Shown here in pieces: positions 17,835-28,042 of a stretch of DNA of 58,807 nucleotides (the stretch's first letter is position 1; every line of letters starts with the position of its first letter). Location: assembly GCA_947627935.1 (NCBI GenBank), contig CANQXY010000006.1:1-58807 (forward strand), read 5' to 3'. The DNA is from an uncultured Clostridia bacterium (lineage in GTDB: Bacteria; Bacillota; Clostridia; TANB77; CAG-508). The notes below the pieces were generated by a model. That model had not been told where the DNA came from. It made no database searches and was given only the letters and a program-made list of their open reading frames with translations. The position numbers were made by a program, and so were the translations under genes.

Positions 17835-20541
17835 CCCTATTTTTTATCTTTAAATTTTTTTCATATATTATTACTACAATAAATGATATTAAACCTAAAA
17901 TAGTAAATATTCCTCCTACTTTTAATAAAGGAGTTTCATATTTTAATTCTATCTTATGGTTTCCTTTTTCTAAAGGAATACCAATAAATGCTGTATTTAC
18001 TACAATTGTATCTGTTTTTTTGCCATCTACATATGCTGTCCATCCTTTTGTATATGGAATTGATAATTGCAAAATACCTGAACTCTCGTTTTGTATATTA
18101 CCTAAAATTTTATCATTTTCATATTTTTCTAATCTAAATTCATTTTCTTTTAATTTATTTATTGCTTTATCATAAGTTCCCATCGGAATCGCATATATTT
18201 TTATCTTATCCCAACTATATGTTCCTTGATTAGAAAATACTATTTCTATTTTATTATTATGAATATCTTTATATCCTAAATTCATCAATATATTAGGATT
18301 ATAAAAATAATATGGATCCATTTCTTTGTCTCTAAAATTTTGAACTTTTATTATATTATCATATTTTATTTTAATATTATTTTCCTCTGTTCCTTTATAA
18401 TTAAATCCTTTTATTAGTATGTATAATTCTGAATTTTTTACACTATCTATTTCTAGTGTTACTTTTTGTTTTTCATTTCTTATTTTTACTTTATTATCTT
18501 TTACTTTACTAGATTTAGTAATTTTATAATTTACATCTTTAACAGTATTAGTTTGTAGTTTATTAATTAAATTTAAATTTTTATTAATATTATTTTCTGG
18601 TTTTTCTTCTAAAACAGCGGTTTCTATTATTGCTTGTTCTTTTTCTAAAGCACTTAATTTATTGTATTCATTTTCTAAAATGTAGTTATTATAAAAAATA
18701 CCTAATCCTAAGTAATTTTTATTTTTATATATTTGTGTAACTTTATTATTTGTTTTTATTTCATCATATAACTCATATCCATATGGTACATATTCTTTAT
18801 TTTTTTCATTTACTATAAAATACTTAGTCCCAAGTAATGTTGTTATTTTAGTTCTATTGTCAAATTCCCTTAATGGATTTGTATCTGAATAATATCCTCT
18901 ATTTTCAAGTTCTTTTGATAATTTACCAATATATTTATTTCCTAATGATAAATATGAATTTATTGATTTATAATTATATACTAATGATGCATTTGGTAAT
19001 TTATATTTATTTGTAGAAATTCTATAAAAAGTTTTATCTTTTTTCTTTATAGTTTCTATAGCTTCATCAAATTTTTTAATTTTTTTATTATAATCACTAT
19101 ATTTGTTAATAACACTATTACTTTTTACAAATTCATTAATATATTTTTTCCCTGATTTAGAATATAAATCTCTGCCATAAAATGCTATATTTATTAACAC
19201 TATTAAAAATATTAAATATTTTAGATATTTAAATATTTTAGAATTTACATTATCTTTATTTTTTAAATAATTTGCAACTGCTATTATTGTAAATATTAAA
19301 ATTGCTATAGCATTTGTAACAAAGCATATTCTTATTTCTACTATACCTTTAAGTAATATTAAAACAATATAATAAATTATTGGTACTACTATCATTGAAA
19401 TAAGTTGTTTTTTACTATATTTTAAATCTTGCCTAAAGTTTAAAACTACCATATATGAAAGTAAAAATGTATATCCAAAAGACCATCTATTTGTACTAAA
19501 TGATAATCCATTCATAAGTGATCCACAAAATGGTAATACTAACATTAATGTTGCAATTATAATGTTTATAATTATAGTTCTATTTTCTTTATCCTTTTTT
19601 ATATTTAATAAAGATATTGGTAGCAATATTAAAGTTATTGATGCAGTACATATTCTTGCCCAATATGAACTATTATTAGATATTAAACCTGTAAATATAC
19701 TTGCATAATATCTAAAGTTATATTTAACATTTTCATAGTTTGATAATCTATTACAATTTAAATATCCATCTATTGTTGGAAGTAGTATTATACCTGCAAT
19801 TAATATTCCTATAACATAACCTAAGAAAGCTTTTAAAAATTTTTTTAAAAAAACTTTAAATCCCTCTTCTTTATATTCTGATATATATTTTACTACTGCA
19901 TATATAAGAGCTAAAATTGTTATCATGTATAAAAAGTAATAATTTACAATTGCTGTAATTGTTATTATTGCTATAAAAAATCCTATTTTATTTTCTTTTA
20001 ATATTTTATCTATTCCTAAAAAAACTAATGGTAATAGTATTACTGCATTTAAAAAATAAGGATGTCTTAATCCTGCATATATAACAAATCCAGAAAATGT
20101 ATATATTATACAGCCTAGAATTGAGTTAAAATTGGATTTTTTATTATATTTACAATAACATAAAAATGCTATACCTATAAAATACATTCTAATTATAATT
20201 AGTATATTATATGCTAATTCTAACTTATCCATAGGAAATAATAAACTTAAATATGCAAATGGGTCCCCTAATATATAATAAGAATATTGCTCTATCATAT
20301 CTAATCCTAATCCTGTTTCCCAAGAAAAAAGATTTATTCCATTTGTAAATATATTTCTTAAATTTATATTAAAATTATATAGTATTGCAAAATGCTGTTC
20401 TAATCCATCTTGATTCCATATAAAACTTTTCCCTGCTTTTAAAAATACACTATATATTAAAAAAAATAAAACACTAAAAATAATTGTATATATTACATAT
20501 ATATCTATTTTTGAATATATTTCTTTGATTTTTTCTTTCAT
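17815..20541 (-). CDS. YfhO-family membrane protein
   Basis: The 908-residue protein has about a dozen transmembrane segments in the first ~450 residues, a large extracytoplasmic domain (~470-870) with beta-rich segments such as GWTAYVDGKKTDTIVVNTAFIG, and a final helix near the C-terminus. This matches YfhO/GT-C-like proteins, some of which help glycosylate lipoteichoic acid with a polyprenyl-sugar donor (established for the Bacillus and Listeria relatives). It is first in a two-gene operon with its own promoter. The match to that function here is inferred from layout. Confidence 0.85.
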   Translation of the reverse strand: MKEKIKEIYSKIDIYVIYTIIFSVLFFLIYSVFLKAGKSFIWNQDGLEQHFAILYNFNINLRNIFTNGINLFSWETGLGLDMIEQYSYYILGDPFAYLSLLFPMDKLELAYNILIIIRMYFIGIAFLCYCKYNKKSNFNSILGCIIYTFSGFVIYAGLRHPYFLNAVILLPLVFLGIDKILKENKIGFFIAIITITAIVNYYFLYMITILALIYAVVKYISEYKEEGFKVFLKKFLKAFLGYVIGILIAGIILLPTIDGYLNCNRLSNYENVKYNFRYYASIFTGLISNNSSYWARICTASITLILLPISLLNIKKDKENRTIIINIIIATLMLVLPFCGSLMNGLSFSTNRWSFGYTFLLSYMVVLNFRQDLKYSKKQLISMIVVPIIYYIVLILLKGIVEIRICFVTNAIAILIFTIIAVANYLKNKDNVNSKIFKYLKYLIFLIVLINIAFYGRDLYSKSGKKYINEFVKSNSVINKYSDYNKKIKKFDEAIETIKKKDKTFYRISTNKYKLPNASLVYNYKSINSYLSLGNKYIGKLSKELENRGYYSDTNPLREFDNRTKITTLLGTKYFIVNEKNKEYVPYGYELYDEIKTNNKVTQIYKNKNYLGLGIFYNNYILENEYNKLSALEKEQAIIETAVLEEKPENNINKNLNLINKLQTNTVKDVNYKITKSSKVKDNKVKIRNEKQKVTLEIDSVKNSELYILIKGFNYKGTEENNIKIKYDNIIKVQNFRDKEMDPYYFYNPNILMNLGYKDIHNNKIEIVFSNQGTYSWDKIKIYAIPMGTYDKAINKLKENEFRLEKYENDKILGNIQNESSGILQLSIPYTKGWTAYVDGKKTDTIVVNTAFIGIPLEKGNHKIELKYETPLLKVGGIFTILGLISFIVVIIYEKNLKIKNRDENGNK

Positions 20542-20577
20542 TTTTCCCTATTTTTCTTTCATTAATTTTCTTTTTAT

Positions 20578-20606
20578 ATAATACTCTATTAAAATTTTAT
20601 AGTCAA
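20578..20606 (-). promoter_or_regulatory. Promoter of the YfhO operon
   Basis: TTGACT (20601-20606), 17 bp, TATTAT (20578-20583) on the minus strand, 37 bp ahead of the ATG at 20541. Confidence 0.7.
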
Positions 20607-20642
20607 TAAAATGTAAGGAGATTTTTAGATTATTTTGTAAAA

Positions 20643-20677
20643 AAATTAGGGTATATTTTCAATTTATACCCTAATTT
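20643..20677 (-). terminator. Terminator after the beta-helix gene
   Basis: Perfect 13-bp arms (20643-20655 and 20665-20677) with a GGG/CCC core and a 9-nt loop, followed on the minus strand by a T-rich tract. Confidence 0.88.
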
Positions 20678-20688
20678 ATCATTGTAAT

Positions 20689-22968
20689 CTATTTTTGTAC
20701 TTTTGCTTGTTTTATACTACTATAATTATTATATACAGTTACACTTCCATATTTTGTATAGCCACATACTTTATAATAATAAGTTTTTCCTTTAGATAAT
20801 TTAGAAACAGTACATCTATTATTTTTTAATGTATTAATTTTTTTATAATTTCCTTTATTAGAAGTTGCTTGATATATTTCATAATTAGTCATTCCACTAG
20901 ATTTTTTCCATCTTATTTCTATTTTCCCTTTGCTTATATTTCTTACACTTGATAATGTAACTGGCTTTATATCAAAATATTTTGTATTAACTTTAATTAT
21001 ATTCTTTTCATTACTTTTTAAAGTATTATTTTGTAACTTTACAGCATATTTGTTACTTTTTATATAAATTGGATATGTTGCTTTACTTACTTCATTATTA
21101 ATAATATTAGCTTTTCCATTGTCTATTCTTATGCCATAATTCGTTTTGTTTCCAGAAGCAGTATTGTTTTTTATATTAAAAGTTTTTGATTTGTCTCCAT
21201 CTATAAAAATAATAGTAAATAATTTTCCTGATGGGTTTGAAGTAGTTATTTTATTTCCAGTTATTGAAACATTACTAGAAGATTTTACAATACGTATTCC
21301 ATAAACCATTTTCCCTGTAATTGTATTTTTTGCTATGTTATTAACTTTTGAATTATCTACATCTTTTATTCCACAACCAGTTTTATAATTATTTATTGAA
21401 ACTTTATTGTTATTAATATTTTGAACAGTTGATTTATCTCTAATATATATTCCTTCTTTTTTTGCTCCACTAATTGTATTTTTTTCGATAGTTTTTACTT
21501 TACTATTAGTTAAATATATGCCACATTGTTTACTTGATGATATTTTATTATTATATACTTTACCTTTTACTGTACTTACATCTCCACAAGCAATACCATC
21601 TGTTCCAGCATTTTTTATGACATTATTATATATATTACCTGTAACAGTAGAATGATAAATTTCTATTCCTACTTCCACTGTATTTTCTACAGTATTATTA
21701 TATATGTTTTTAACAAATGAACATAAATGAACGTAAATTCCATGTTCTCCGGTACCTTTTACAGTATTGTTGCATATATTTCCTTTAACTCTAGCATGTG
21801 TATCAACATATATTCCAGATAAACATCCTTTTTTAACTTCTTTTTCCCAATTTTTGCTAGGTTTATATGTTCCACAATTTTCCAATACATTATTTTCAAT
21901 ATTTTTTTCTACATATGCTGTATCTTGATATATATTACTTAAACTTGCAGATGGACCAGAATATACAGCTATTCCTGCATATGTAACGTTTTTAACTGTA
22001 TTTTTACTTATTTGTGTACAATATGTATTAGCTTTCATCATACTATCTACAATAATACCATAATCTCCTTCATTTCCATTATGATTTCCACCTATTGTAT
22101 CTAAATAATTATTTGATATTACTCCACAGTGTGATGCATGATAAATTCCTATTCCGTCACCAGTACAATTTTTAATATTATTATTTATAATATCTCTTGC
22201 AACACTTCCATTTATTTTATTTGTTGGTCCTGTTAATAAAATTGCAGTTCCTTTTCCGTTAAATATTTTATTATTTGAAATATTTCCTTTTATAGAACAT
22301 CCTGTATATAATTCAATACCTGTACTACTAAAACTTGAAATATTACATGCATTAATTTCATCTGCTGATGATAATTTAAAGAAAATTCCTGTTTCTCCAC
22401 CTTGGCAAGTAATTGATTTTACTGCTTTTAAAGAAGATTCAAGAGCATAAATACCATTTTCTTTGTAACCTTTTATTGAAATACTATTAACATTAATATT
22501 TTTGGCTTGCTTTATATATATTCCTCCACCTTTAATTGTTCCATTAGATATTTTTACATTATTAGCGCCTGGTTTTACATATACAGCATATGAACTAGAT
22601 TTTCCAGTATAATTAAATGTAGATCCAATAAGACTTAATGATGAATTTGCATTCATTGTTATTTGCCCATTTATATTAATTGTTGTTCCTTTTGTTGTTA
22701 GTATATCTGTATAACTTGGAATTGCTATTCCTGATTCTAGGGTATAATTTCCTGAAGATAAAGTAATTTCATACACATTATTTTTTGTCGCATTTTTCTT
22801 AGCATTACTTATAGCATTAGTGAATTCTGTTGCATTTTTTACAGTAATTTTTTTTGTTACTGCATAAGAATTACATGACAAAACATTTAAGATTATTGCT
22901 ACAAACATAAAAATAAGCAATAATTCAAATTTAACTTTAACTTTATTTAATTTAAATTCTCTTTTCAT
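20689..22968 (-). CDS. Secreted right-handed beta-helix protein with C-terminal fibronectin III domain
   Basis: The 759-residue protein has an N-terminal signal peptide (~1-37) and then, from ~55 to ~660, many short repeats of the N-x-I-x-N-N-x-I/V type (for example VKNIYNNTVENT and GIYVHLCS), the pattern of a parallel beta-helix as in NosD and pectate-lyase or mannuronan-epimerase-like proteins. The last ~90 residues form a fibronectin type III domain (IEIRWKKSSGMTNYEIY, TYYYKVCGYT). It probably binds, cleaves or epimerises an extracellular polysaccharide; catalytic residues cannot be assigned. It is monocistronic, between two wall-polymer genes. Confidence 0.8.
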   Translation of the reverse strand: MKREFKLNKVKVKFELLLIFMFVAIILNVLSCNSYAVTKKITVKNATEFTNAISNAKKNATKNNVYEITLSSGNYTLESGIAIPSYTDILTTKGTTININGQITMNANSSLSLIGSTFNYTGKSSSYAVYVKPGANNVKISNGTIKGGGIYIKQAKNINVNSISIKGYKENGIYALESSLKAVKSITCQGGETGIFFKLSSADEINACNISSFSSTGIELYTGCSIKGNISNNKIFNGKGTAILLTGPTNKINGSVARDIINNNIKNCTGDGIGIYHASHCGVISNNYLDTIGGNHNGNEGDYGIIVDSMMKANTYCTQISKNTVKNVTYAGIAVYSGPSASLSNIYQDTAYVEKNIENNVLENCGTYKPSKNWEKEVKKGCLSGIYVDTHARVKGNICNNTVKGTGEHGIYVHLCSFVKNIYNNTVENTVEVGIEIYHSTVTGNIYNNVIKNAGTDGIACGDVSTVKGKVYNNKISSSKQCGIYLTNSKVKTIEKNTISGAKKEGIYIRDKSTVQNINNNKVSINNYKTGCGIKDVDNSKVNNIAKNTITGKMVYGIRIVKSSSNVSITGNKITTSNPSGKLFTIIFIDGDKSKTFNIKNNTASGNKTNYGIRIDNGKANIINNEVSKATYPIYIKSNKYAVKLQNNTLKSNEKNIIKVNTKYFDIKPVTLSSVRNISKGKIEIRWKKSSGMTNYEIYQATSNKGNYKKINTLKNNRCTVSKLSKGKTYYYKVCGYTKYGSVTVYNNYSSIKQAKVQK

Positions 22969-23038
22969 ATTTTTACCCTTTCTTAATTATTCTATATTAC
23001 TATTATTTTTTTCTAGTAATATTACAAAATTTTATTTT

Positions 23039-23085
23039 AAAAAAGATACAATAATAATTTTTATATTATTAATTATATCTTTTTT
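23039..23085 (-). terminator. Terminator after the TagF-like gene
   Basis: Outer arms 23039-23048 and 23076-23085 are perfect complements, with further internal AT pairing, followed on the minus strand by a T run. It lies 33 bp past the stop codon at 23118. Confidence 0.6.
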
Positions 23086-23117
23086 GTTAATTATATTTCA
23101 AATTGTCTAATAAATAA

Positions 23118-25052
23118 TTATACAATTTCTAACTCTTTTAATTTTTCATATATCCTATTAATATTTTTTCCATCTGTAAATTCATTAATAGTCAAATATC
23201 TTTTTTCAAATTCTTTTGTTCTAACTTTATTTAAATTTATTTTTTTATCAATTATAGTATCTTTTATTATATCTTCTAACTCACTCATATTATATGCTCT
23301 TTTTCCTATATATTCTTCATCAGATGGAATTAATTTTCCATTTTCAGCTTCATAAAATTCCAAATCAGGTTGATAGAATATTACTCCTGCACCTTGATAA
23401 AATGAGTTATAACATACTGATGAATAATCTGTTATTAACAATTTGGTTTTTTCTAATGCTTTTGATATTGGTTGATCCCATAAACTTTCTTTTAAATCAG
23501 TATTTGAAATTAATTCAAAAGCTTTAGGATGAGATATTATTATTATCTTCTCTTTATCTATATATTTTTTGAGCATATCACAAATTTCTATTGTATTTTT
23601 ATATGTTTCAGACTCTTCAAAATTATATAAATGCTCTTCATAAGGTTTCCATGTCATCATTATAGTTATATAATCTTCTGTGTTATTATTAATATGTTCA
23701 TGTTTTATTTTACTAAATATTGGAAGTCCAGTATTTATAACTTGCTCTTCATCTAGTTTTAACATATCAACTATAACATCTTTTTCTTTTTCACTACCAC
23801 ATATCATATAATCTGGAGCTGCTTCTCTATTTTTTATATATGCAGAATTACTTCCATGGCATTTTAAGTATGTTATACCATGTTGTAAAAATATAAATTT
23901 CTTATCTGTTAAATTTTTTCTTAATATTCCGTTATTTGAACGAATAATGCTTAAGTGTAATGGTGCTTCTGTTGCTATACAATTATCTGCATTATACATT
24001 ACCCAATAATACTTTAATGAATATTTTTTTAATACCCCTTTAACATCTTTTATTTTCTCATAATCATCTGATTCTTTAGTTATTATAAAGTAATTTTTTG
24101 CATAATTATGTTCTTGAAATAGTAAAAATAAATCATATGCTCCTTCTTCAACTTTAGATGTATATTTTTCATAAAATACATTTATTTTCTTTCTTCTAAA
24201 ACATTTCATAATTTTAGATAAATAATAAAAGATGTATGAAACTAGTTTACTTTCTAGTATTTTAAATTTAAAAGTATTTTCTATTGGTTCTTTTAATCTT
24301 TTTACTAATACAAACGCTCCACTTAAATTTCTTCTAATATGTACAGCATAATCTTTTACATATATAGCTTTAATTGGATTATAATAATATTTTTTATTTT
24401 TTATTCTTTTTTCTTTTTTTCCAATTTTATAATCAATTTCATTTCCATCTATGTCTATTGTAAATCTCACTGGGCCATTTATTGTAGATTCATCACTTAA
24501 TATATCGTTCATTGGAAATTTAAATTTAAAAAAGTTCTTTTTTCTTAATGCTTTAATTTTAGATATTTTAAGTGGATATTCGCTTAATTTACATTCTGTA
24601 TATAGCTGATTATCAATATAAAATCTTTCTTCTCCTAATTCTAGATTATATTTATTTATTAAATAAGCACATATAGTTGTTTTTATTCGCTTTTTATTTA
24701 AAGAAAAATTTATTATCTTGTACTTTAGTTTCACTAAACTTGTATATGCTTTTTTTATATTACAATATGAATACATAATTGACTTATCATTACTATATAC
24801 AAAAATAACATCTTCTACATATTCTTCGTCTGTATCTTCTATTTCATCATATTGTGCCGGTTTATCAATTTTTTGAATAAATAATAATTTATTTTTATCT
24901 AAATCACTACTAGCTTTTAAATGAGATTTATATTTTTTTCCATATTCTAATAATTCGATAGGTATTTTTTCTATATAATCTGCACTTTTTCTTGCTGCCT
25001 TTTTTTCTATTATTAATACATTTCCATCTAATGAAACTTCTATTTTACTCAA
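23118..25052 (-). CDS. CDP-glycerol glycerophosphotransferase family protein (TagF/TagB-like)
   Basis: The 644-residue protein has a C-terminal Glyphos_transf domain (~320-640) with LQHGITYLKCHGS, PIFSKIKHEH, the acidic LITDYSSVCYNSFYQ motif and IFYQPDLEFY. The family polymerises or primes poly(glycerol/ribitol phosphate) on the cytoplasmic face of the membrane. The first ~270 residues are beta-rich and basic and resemble the N-terminal extension of TagF-like enzymes. The start is TTG at 25052, supported by AGGAGG seven bases upstream. It is separated from the upstream flippase genes by 244 bp of odd sequence and may have its own control. Confidence 0.88.
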   Translation of the reverse strand: MSKIEVSLDGNVLIIEKKAARKSADYIEKIPIELLEYGKKYKSHLKASSDLDKNKLLFIQKIDKPAQYDEIEDTDEEYVEDVIFVYSNDKSIMYSYCNIKKAYTSLVKLKYKIINFSLNKKRIKTTICAYLINKYNLELGEERFYIDNQLYTECKLSEYPLKISKIKALRKKNFFKFKFPMNDILSDESTINGPVRFTIDIDGNEIDYKIGKKEKRIKNKKYYYNPIKAIYVKDYAVHIRRNLSGAFVLVKRLKEPIENTFKFKILESKLVSYIFYYLSKIMKCFRRKKINVFYEKYTSKVEEGAYDLFLLFQEHNYAKNYFIITKESDDYEKIKDVKGVLKKYSLKYYWVMYNADNCIATEAPLHLSIIRSNNGILRKNLTDKKFIFLQHGITYLKCHGSNSAYIKNREAAPDYMICGSEKEKDVIVDMLKLDEEQVINTGLPIFSKIKHEHINNNTEDYITIMMTWKPYEEHLYNFEESETYKNTIEICDMLKKYIDKEKIIIISHPKAFELISNTDLKESLWDQPISKALEKTKLLITDYSSVCYNSFYQGAGVIFYQPDLEFYEAENGKLIPSDEEYIGKRAYNMSELEDIIKDTIIDKKINLNKVRTKEFEKRYLTINEFTDGKNINRIYEKLKELEIV

Positions 25053-25296
25053 GATATTACCTCCTAACTTTATTACTTCTTAAAGATTTAAAAATTTTAC
25101 TTAAAAACCTTTTTTCTTCCTTTTTTCTCTTTCTTTTCTCTTTTTATCTTTTTCTATTTTTGTTTCTTTTTCTTTTTCTTTAAACTTTAATTTACAATTT
25201 GACTTTAGATATATTTTTTTCATTTAATTTATACTCTATAAATATTTTTAATTTATCGTCGCAATCTTTACTTATTGGGATTTTTATTTTATTAAT
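25053..25296 (-). other. Inter-gene stretch with open but startless coding-like sequence
   Basis: Straight after the stop of the EamA gene the same frame stays open for ~35 codons (reading ...KIPISKDCDDKLKIFIEY...) without a start codon. An overlapping ATG frame then encodes a ~40-residue lysine/glutamate-rich peptide (MKKIYLKSNCKLKFKEKEKE and on) ending ~50 bp before the TTG start of the TagF-like gene. Neither frame is recognisable. It may be a decayed gene. It contains no CGG codon. Confidence 0.35.
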
Positions 25297-25623
25297 TTAT
25301 ATTGCAATGCAAATTGCACCTATTAAAATGCACAAAACTCCTAAAATTTTTTTCTTACCTATTTTTTCATCTAACAATTTATATGAAATAAACATTGTCC
25401 ATATATAAGTTAAAGAAGTCAATGGTAATACAACAGAATATTCTAAATACTTTAATATATATATATTTAATAAAGCTGAGATTAAGTATAATACTCCGCC
25501 TATATAAATATTTTTATCTTTCAAAATTTCTATAATACTATCTGAATTAGAAGCTTTTTTCAAAAATAATGATGCAAATGATCCTATCATAGTCATTATA
25601 ATAAGAATTATATAAAATATCAT
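25297..25623 (-). CDS. EamA/SMR-type half flippase subunit (ArnF-like)
   Basis: The 108-residue protein has four hydrophobic helices and the EamA/small multidrug resistance signature YLEYSVVLPLTSLTYIWTMF plus DEKIGKKKILGVLCILIGA. It overlaps its partner by 4 bp (ATGA). Such paired half-size subunits (ArnE/ArnF model) flip polyprenyl-phosphate-linked sugars across the membrane. The next upstream gene is a polyprenyl-type GT2, which supports this role over drug efflux. Confidence 0.82.
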   Translation of the reverse strand: MIFYIILIIMTMIGSFASLFLKKASNSDSIIEILKDKNIYIGGVLYLISALLNIYILKYLEYSVVLPLTSLTYIWTMFISYKLLDEKIGKKKILGVLCILIGAICIAI

Positions 25624-25961
25624 TTTTTACCATCACCACCTATTAAAATTACTCCAAGCATTATTATTACAATACCTATATATTGTAATAAACTTATAGG
25701 CTCTTTCAAAACAATATTTGCTATTATAATAGTCAATACATAATTCATACTTAGCATAGGTTGCAAGACTGATAATTCTCCAAATTTGTATGCATAAATC
25801 ATTACTAAAGCACCTATTCCATAAAAAGCAAAACCTAATAATAAATAAAACAAGTTTCCTTCTGCTGACAATTTCCAAAATAATTGTCCAATACAAACAC
25901 ATATTGAAGAAATAATCATTAAGCATATTCCTTTTTTATTTTTCTTTAAAACTTCTATCAT
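25620..25961 (-). CDS. EamA/SMR-type half flippase subunit (ArnE-like)
   Basis: The 113-residue four-helix protein has FGELSVLQPMLSMNYVLTII and LKEPISLLQYIGIVIIMLGVILIG, the same fold as the following gene. The stop overlaps its partner's start by 4 bp, so the two are probably made in equal amounts as a heterodimer. It follows the GT2 gene by 13 bp. Confidence 0.82.
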   Translation of the reverse strand: MIEVLKKNKKGICLMIISSICVCIGQLFWKLSAEGNLFYLLLGFAFYGIGALVMIYAYKFGELSVLQPMLSMNYVLTIIIANIVLKEPISLLQYIGIVIIMLGVILIGGDGKK

Positions 25962-25974
25962 TATAGTTTCTCCT

Positions 25975-26913
25975 TTAGTTTAATTTATTTATTGACTCTA
26001 TCATATAATTATTTTTCTTAAATATTAAGTTTAATAATATTTCTAAATATTTTATAATAATTGATAGTATTATAAATAATCCTAAAAATCCTACTGATAA
26101 GAACAACATTGTTGTTGTCCATCCTTGAACTGGTGCATTTTTTATAAATACAGTTATTGTATAAATTGCTACTAAGAATGTTATAAGAATCATAATAGCA
26201 GACATTGTAATAGCAAATTTATATCCTATATTTGTAAATAAGATTAACGAATTTATTGCAGTTTCTTTTCTAGTTTCTTTTACTTTTTTATTAAATTTTC
26301 TTGTTTCTTTTCTATAAGGATTATATATTAAATTGTATATTTTTAATCCACAATTCGCATATATTGCTTTACGATATGGAATATTATCGCTTATTGAATG
26401 AATTCTATTTATTGCTCTTCTAGATAAAATTCTAAATGTTTCTGTTTGTAATTTATATTCTAAATGTGAATATTTATTAAATATTTTATAAAATATTGAT
26501 GATGTTTTTGTTTTATTATTTTGTGATGTAGCACTAACAATATCATATCCTTCTAAACATTTATTATATACTTCCATAATTGTTTCTTTACTATAATCAT
26601 TCATTATATTATCAAATTCATATATGAAGTCTCCAATAGCAAAATCGACCCCTGCATTCATAGATAATTCAATTCCTTGATAATAACTCATATTAATAGT
26701 AGTTAATATTTCATCTTGTAAAGTTTTAGCAAAATTTTCTATTTTATCAAAAGAATTATCTGTTGATGCATCATTTACACAAATTATTTCATATTTATTA
26801 AAGTTTTCCTTTAAAATATTATTAATATTTGTTAATGTTTGTTCAATCTCTTTTTCATTATTATATACATATATCACTGCTGATATAAAATTCTTTTCTT
26901 TATTACTTATCAC
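25975..26913 (-). CDS. Polyprenyl-phosphate-type GT2 glycosyltransferase with two membrane helices
   Basis: The 312-residue protein begins FISAVIYVYNNEKEIEQTL and has VNDASTDNS and YEFDNIMND in place of a canonical DXD. Two hydrophobic segments near 230-255 and 265-295 match the GtrB/DPM1-like layout. The weak metal motif (EFDN) makes the catalytic details uncertain. It probably makes the lipid-linked sugar moved by the EamA pair encoded next. It overlaps the upstream oxidoreductase by 11 bp. Confidence 0.78.
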   Translation of the reverse strand: MISNKEKNFISAVIYVYNNEKEIEQTLTNINNILKENFNKYEIICVNDASTDNSFDKIENFAKTLQDEILTTINMSYYQGIELSMNAGVDFAIGDFIYEFDNIMNDYSKETIMEVYNKCLEGYDIVSATSQNNKTKTSSIFYKIFNKYSHLEYKLQTETFRILSRRAINRIHSISDNIPYRKAIYANCGLKIYNLIYNPYRKETRKFNKKVKETRKETAINSLILFTNIGYKFAITMSAIMILITFLVAIYTITVFIKNAPVQGWTTTMLFLSVGFLGLFIILSIIIKYLEILLNLIFKKNNYMIESINKLN

Positions 26914-28030
26914 CTTTCAACACCTCATCTAAATCATATACTGTATTTATTTTTCCAGATAAAACACTTATAAATGTTGGATTTGTAGTAAATTGTTTTA
27001 TTACTGTTGGCCTAGAGTCATCTATTTCAGAAGCCTTAAAAATTGGTTTCATTGAAAACAATGATTTTTTATATTCAAATTTATAATCATCTTTTATATA
27101 TTTCCTTGCAAGATTAGACATATATGGCCATGCACTTTCAGGTTTTGCTATACAATCATTACAATTTTTTAAATCTTCTTTAGAGCAAAATCCTTTACTT
27201 CTTTTCTGACATTCAAAAGTTGGAAGTTCATCATAGCTTGTCTTATGTGGAGTAAAAGTTACAGATGTTAATGAATGATATCCAGTTTTTCCAAATGGCA
27301 TAATAGAAAAGAAAGGTCCATCCATAACTGTAATTCCTGTATTTTTTAATTTCTCATCTACATCGCATAATATTATTTCACATAATTCATATTTGATTTT
27401 GAATTTTTCAAATCCAAGTTTGTCTAAAATTTCATTTGCACCTGCATATGTACAATTTAAAAGGAAATTAGTTTTATATACTTCATTTGTTTTTAATTTT
27501 AATTCATAATAGTCATCTTTTTGTTCAATTGTATCTATATTTGCATTATATTGTATTTTAACTTTTGGATATTTTTCTAATTCTTCTAAAAAATATTTTT
27601 TTAAAATTTGAGCATCATATGTATATTCCTTTGTTAAAAAAGCTCCATCACACATTTTTTCTTTAAAATATTTATCAACTGAAATTTCATCACACATAAT
27701 GTTTGCATTTTCACAAAACTTTTTAAATTGCTTAGCATCTGTCCAAGAGAAGTTTGTTGAAGTTGCATAAACTTGATCAAATTCAGATAAAATAGAAAAA
27801 TCAAAGTCTTTATTAAATCTTTCAAAATATCCTGCTGATTTTATAGCTGTTGAATAAGACCTTGGATAATGGTATCCCATATGTACTCTTGCTTGATTTA
27901 TGTATGTAGCTCTTTTAAATGCTTCTGAATCTTTTTCAAGAACCAATATGTTTTCACCATTTTTTGCACAAAATAATGCTGAATATAGTCCATAAATTCC
28001 TGCTCCTATAATAATTTTATCATAATCCAT
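26903..28030 (-). CDS. FAD-dependent oxidoreductase (DAO family)
   Basis: The 375-residue cytoplasmic enzyme starts DYDKIIIGAGIYGLYSALFC, a Rossmann GxGxxG dinucleotide site, followed by VLEKDSEAF for the ribose. It contains ARVHMGYHYPRS, as in DAO-family enzymes of surface-polysaccharide loci. Five cysteines lie near residues 280-300 (CQKRSKGFCSKEDLKNCNDC), a possible metal or disulfide site unusual for the family. It may oxidise a sugar or amino-sugar intermediate; the substrate is unknown. Confidence 0.8.
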   Translation of the reverse strand: MDYDKIIIGAGIYGLYSALFCAKNGENILVLEKDSEAFKRATYINQARVHMGYHYPRSYSTAIKSAGYFERFNKDFDFSILSEFDQVYATSTNFSWTDAKQFKKFCENANIMCDEISVDKYFKEKMCDGAFLTKEYTYDAQILKKYFLEELEKYPKVKIQYNANIDTIEQKDDYYELKLKTNEVYKTNFLLNCTYAGANEILDKLGFEKFKIKYELCEIILCDVDEKLKNTGITVMDGPFFSIMPFGKTGYHSLTSVTFTPHKTSYDELPTFECQKRSKGFCSKEDLKNCNDCIAKPESAWPYMSNLARKYIKDDYKFEYKKSLFSMKPIFKASEIDDSRPTVIKQFTTNPTFISVLSGKINTVYDLDEVLKGDK

Positions 28031-28042
28031 TTTAATGCTCCT

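Noticed and set aside
25633-25926. Second open frame inside the ArnE-like gene
   Set aside because: It is a shadow of the EamA coding frame with an unlikely composition and no ribosome site.
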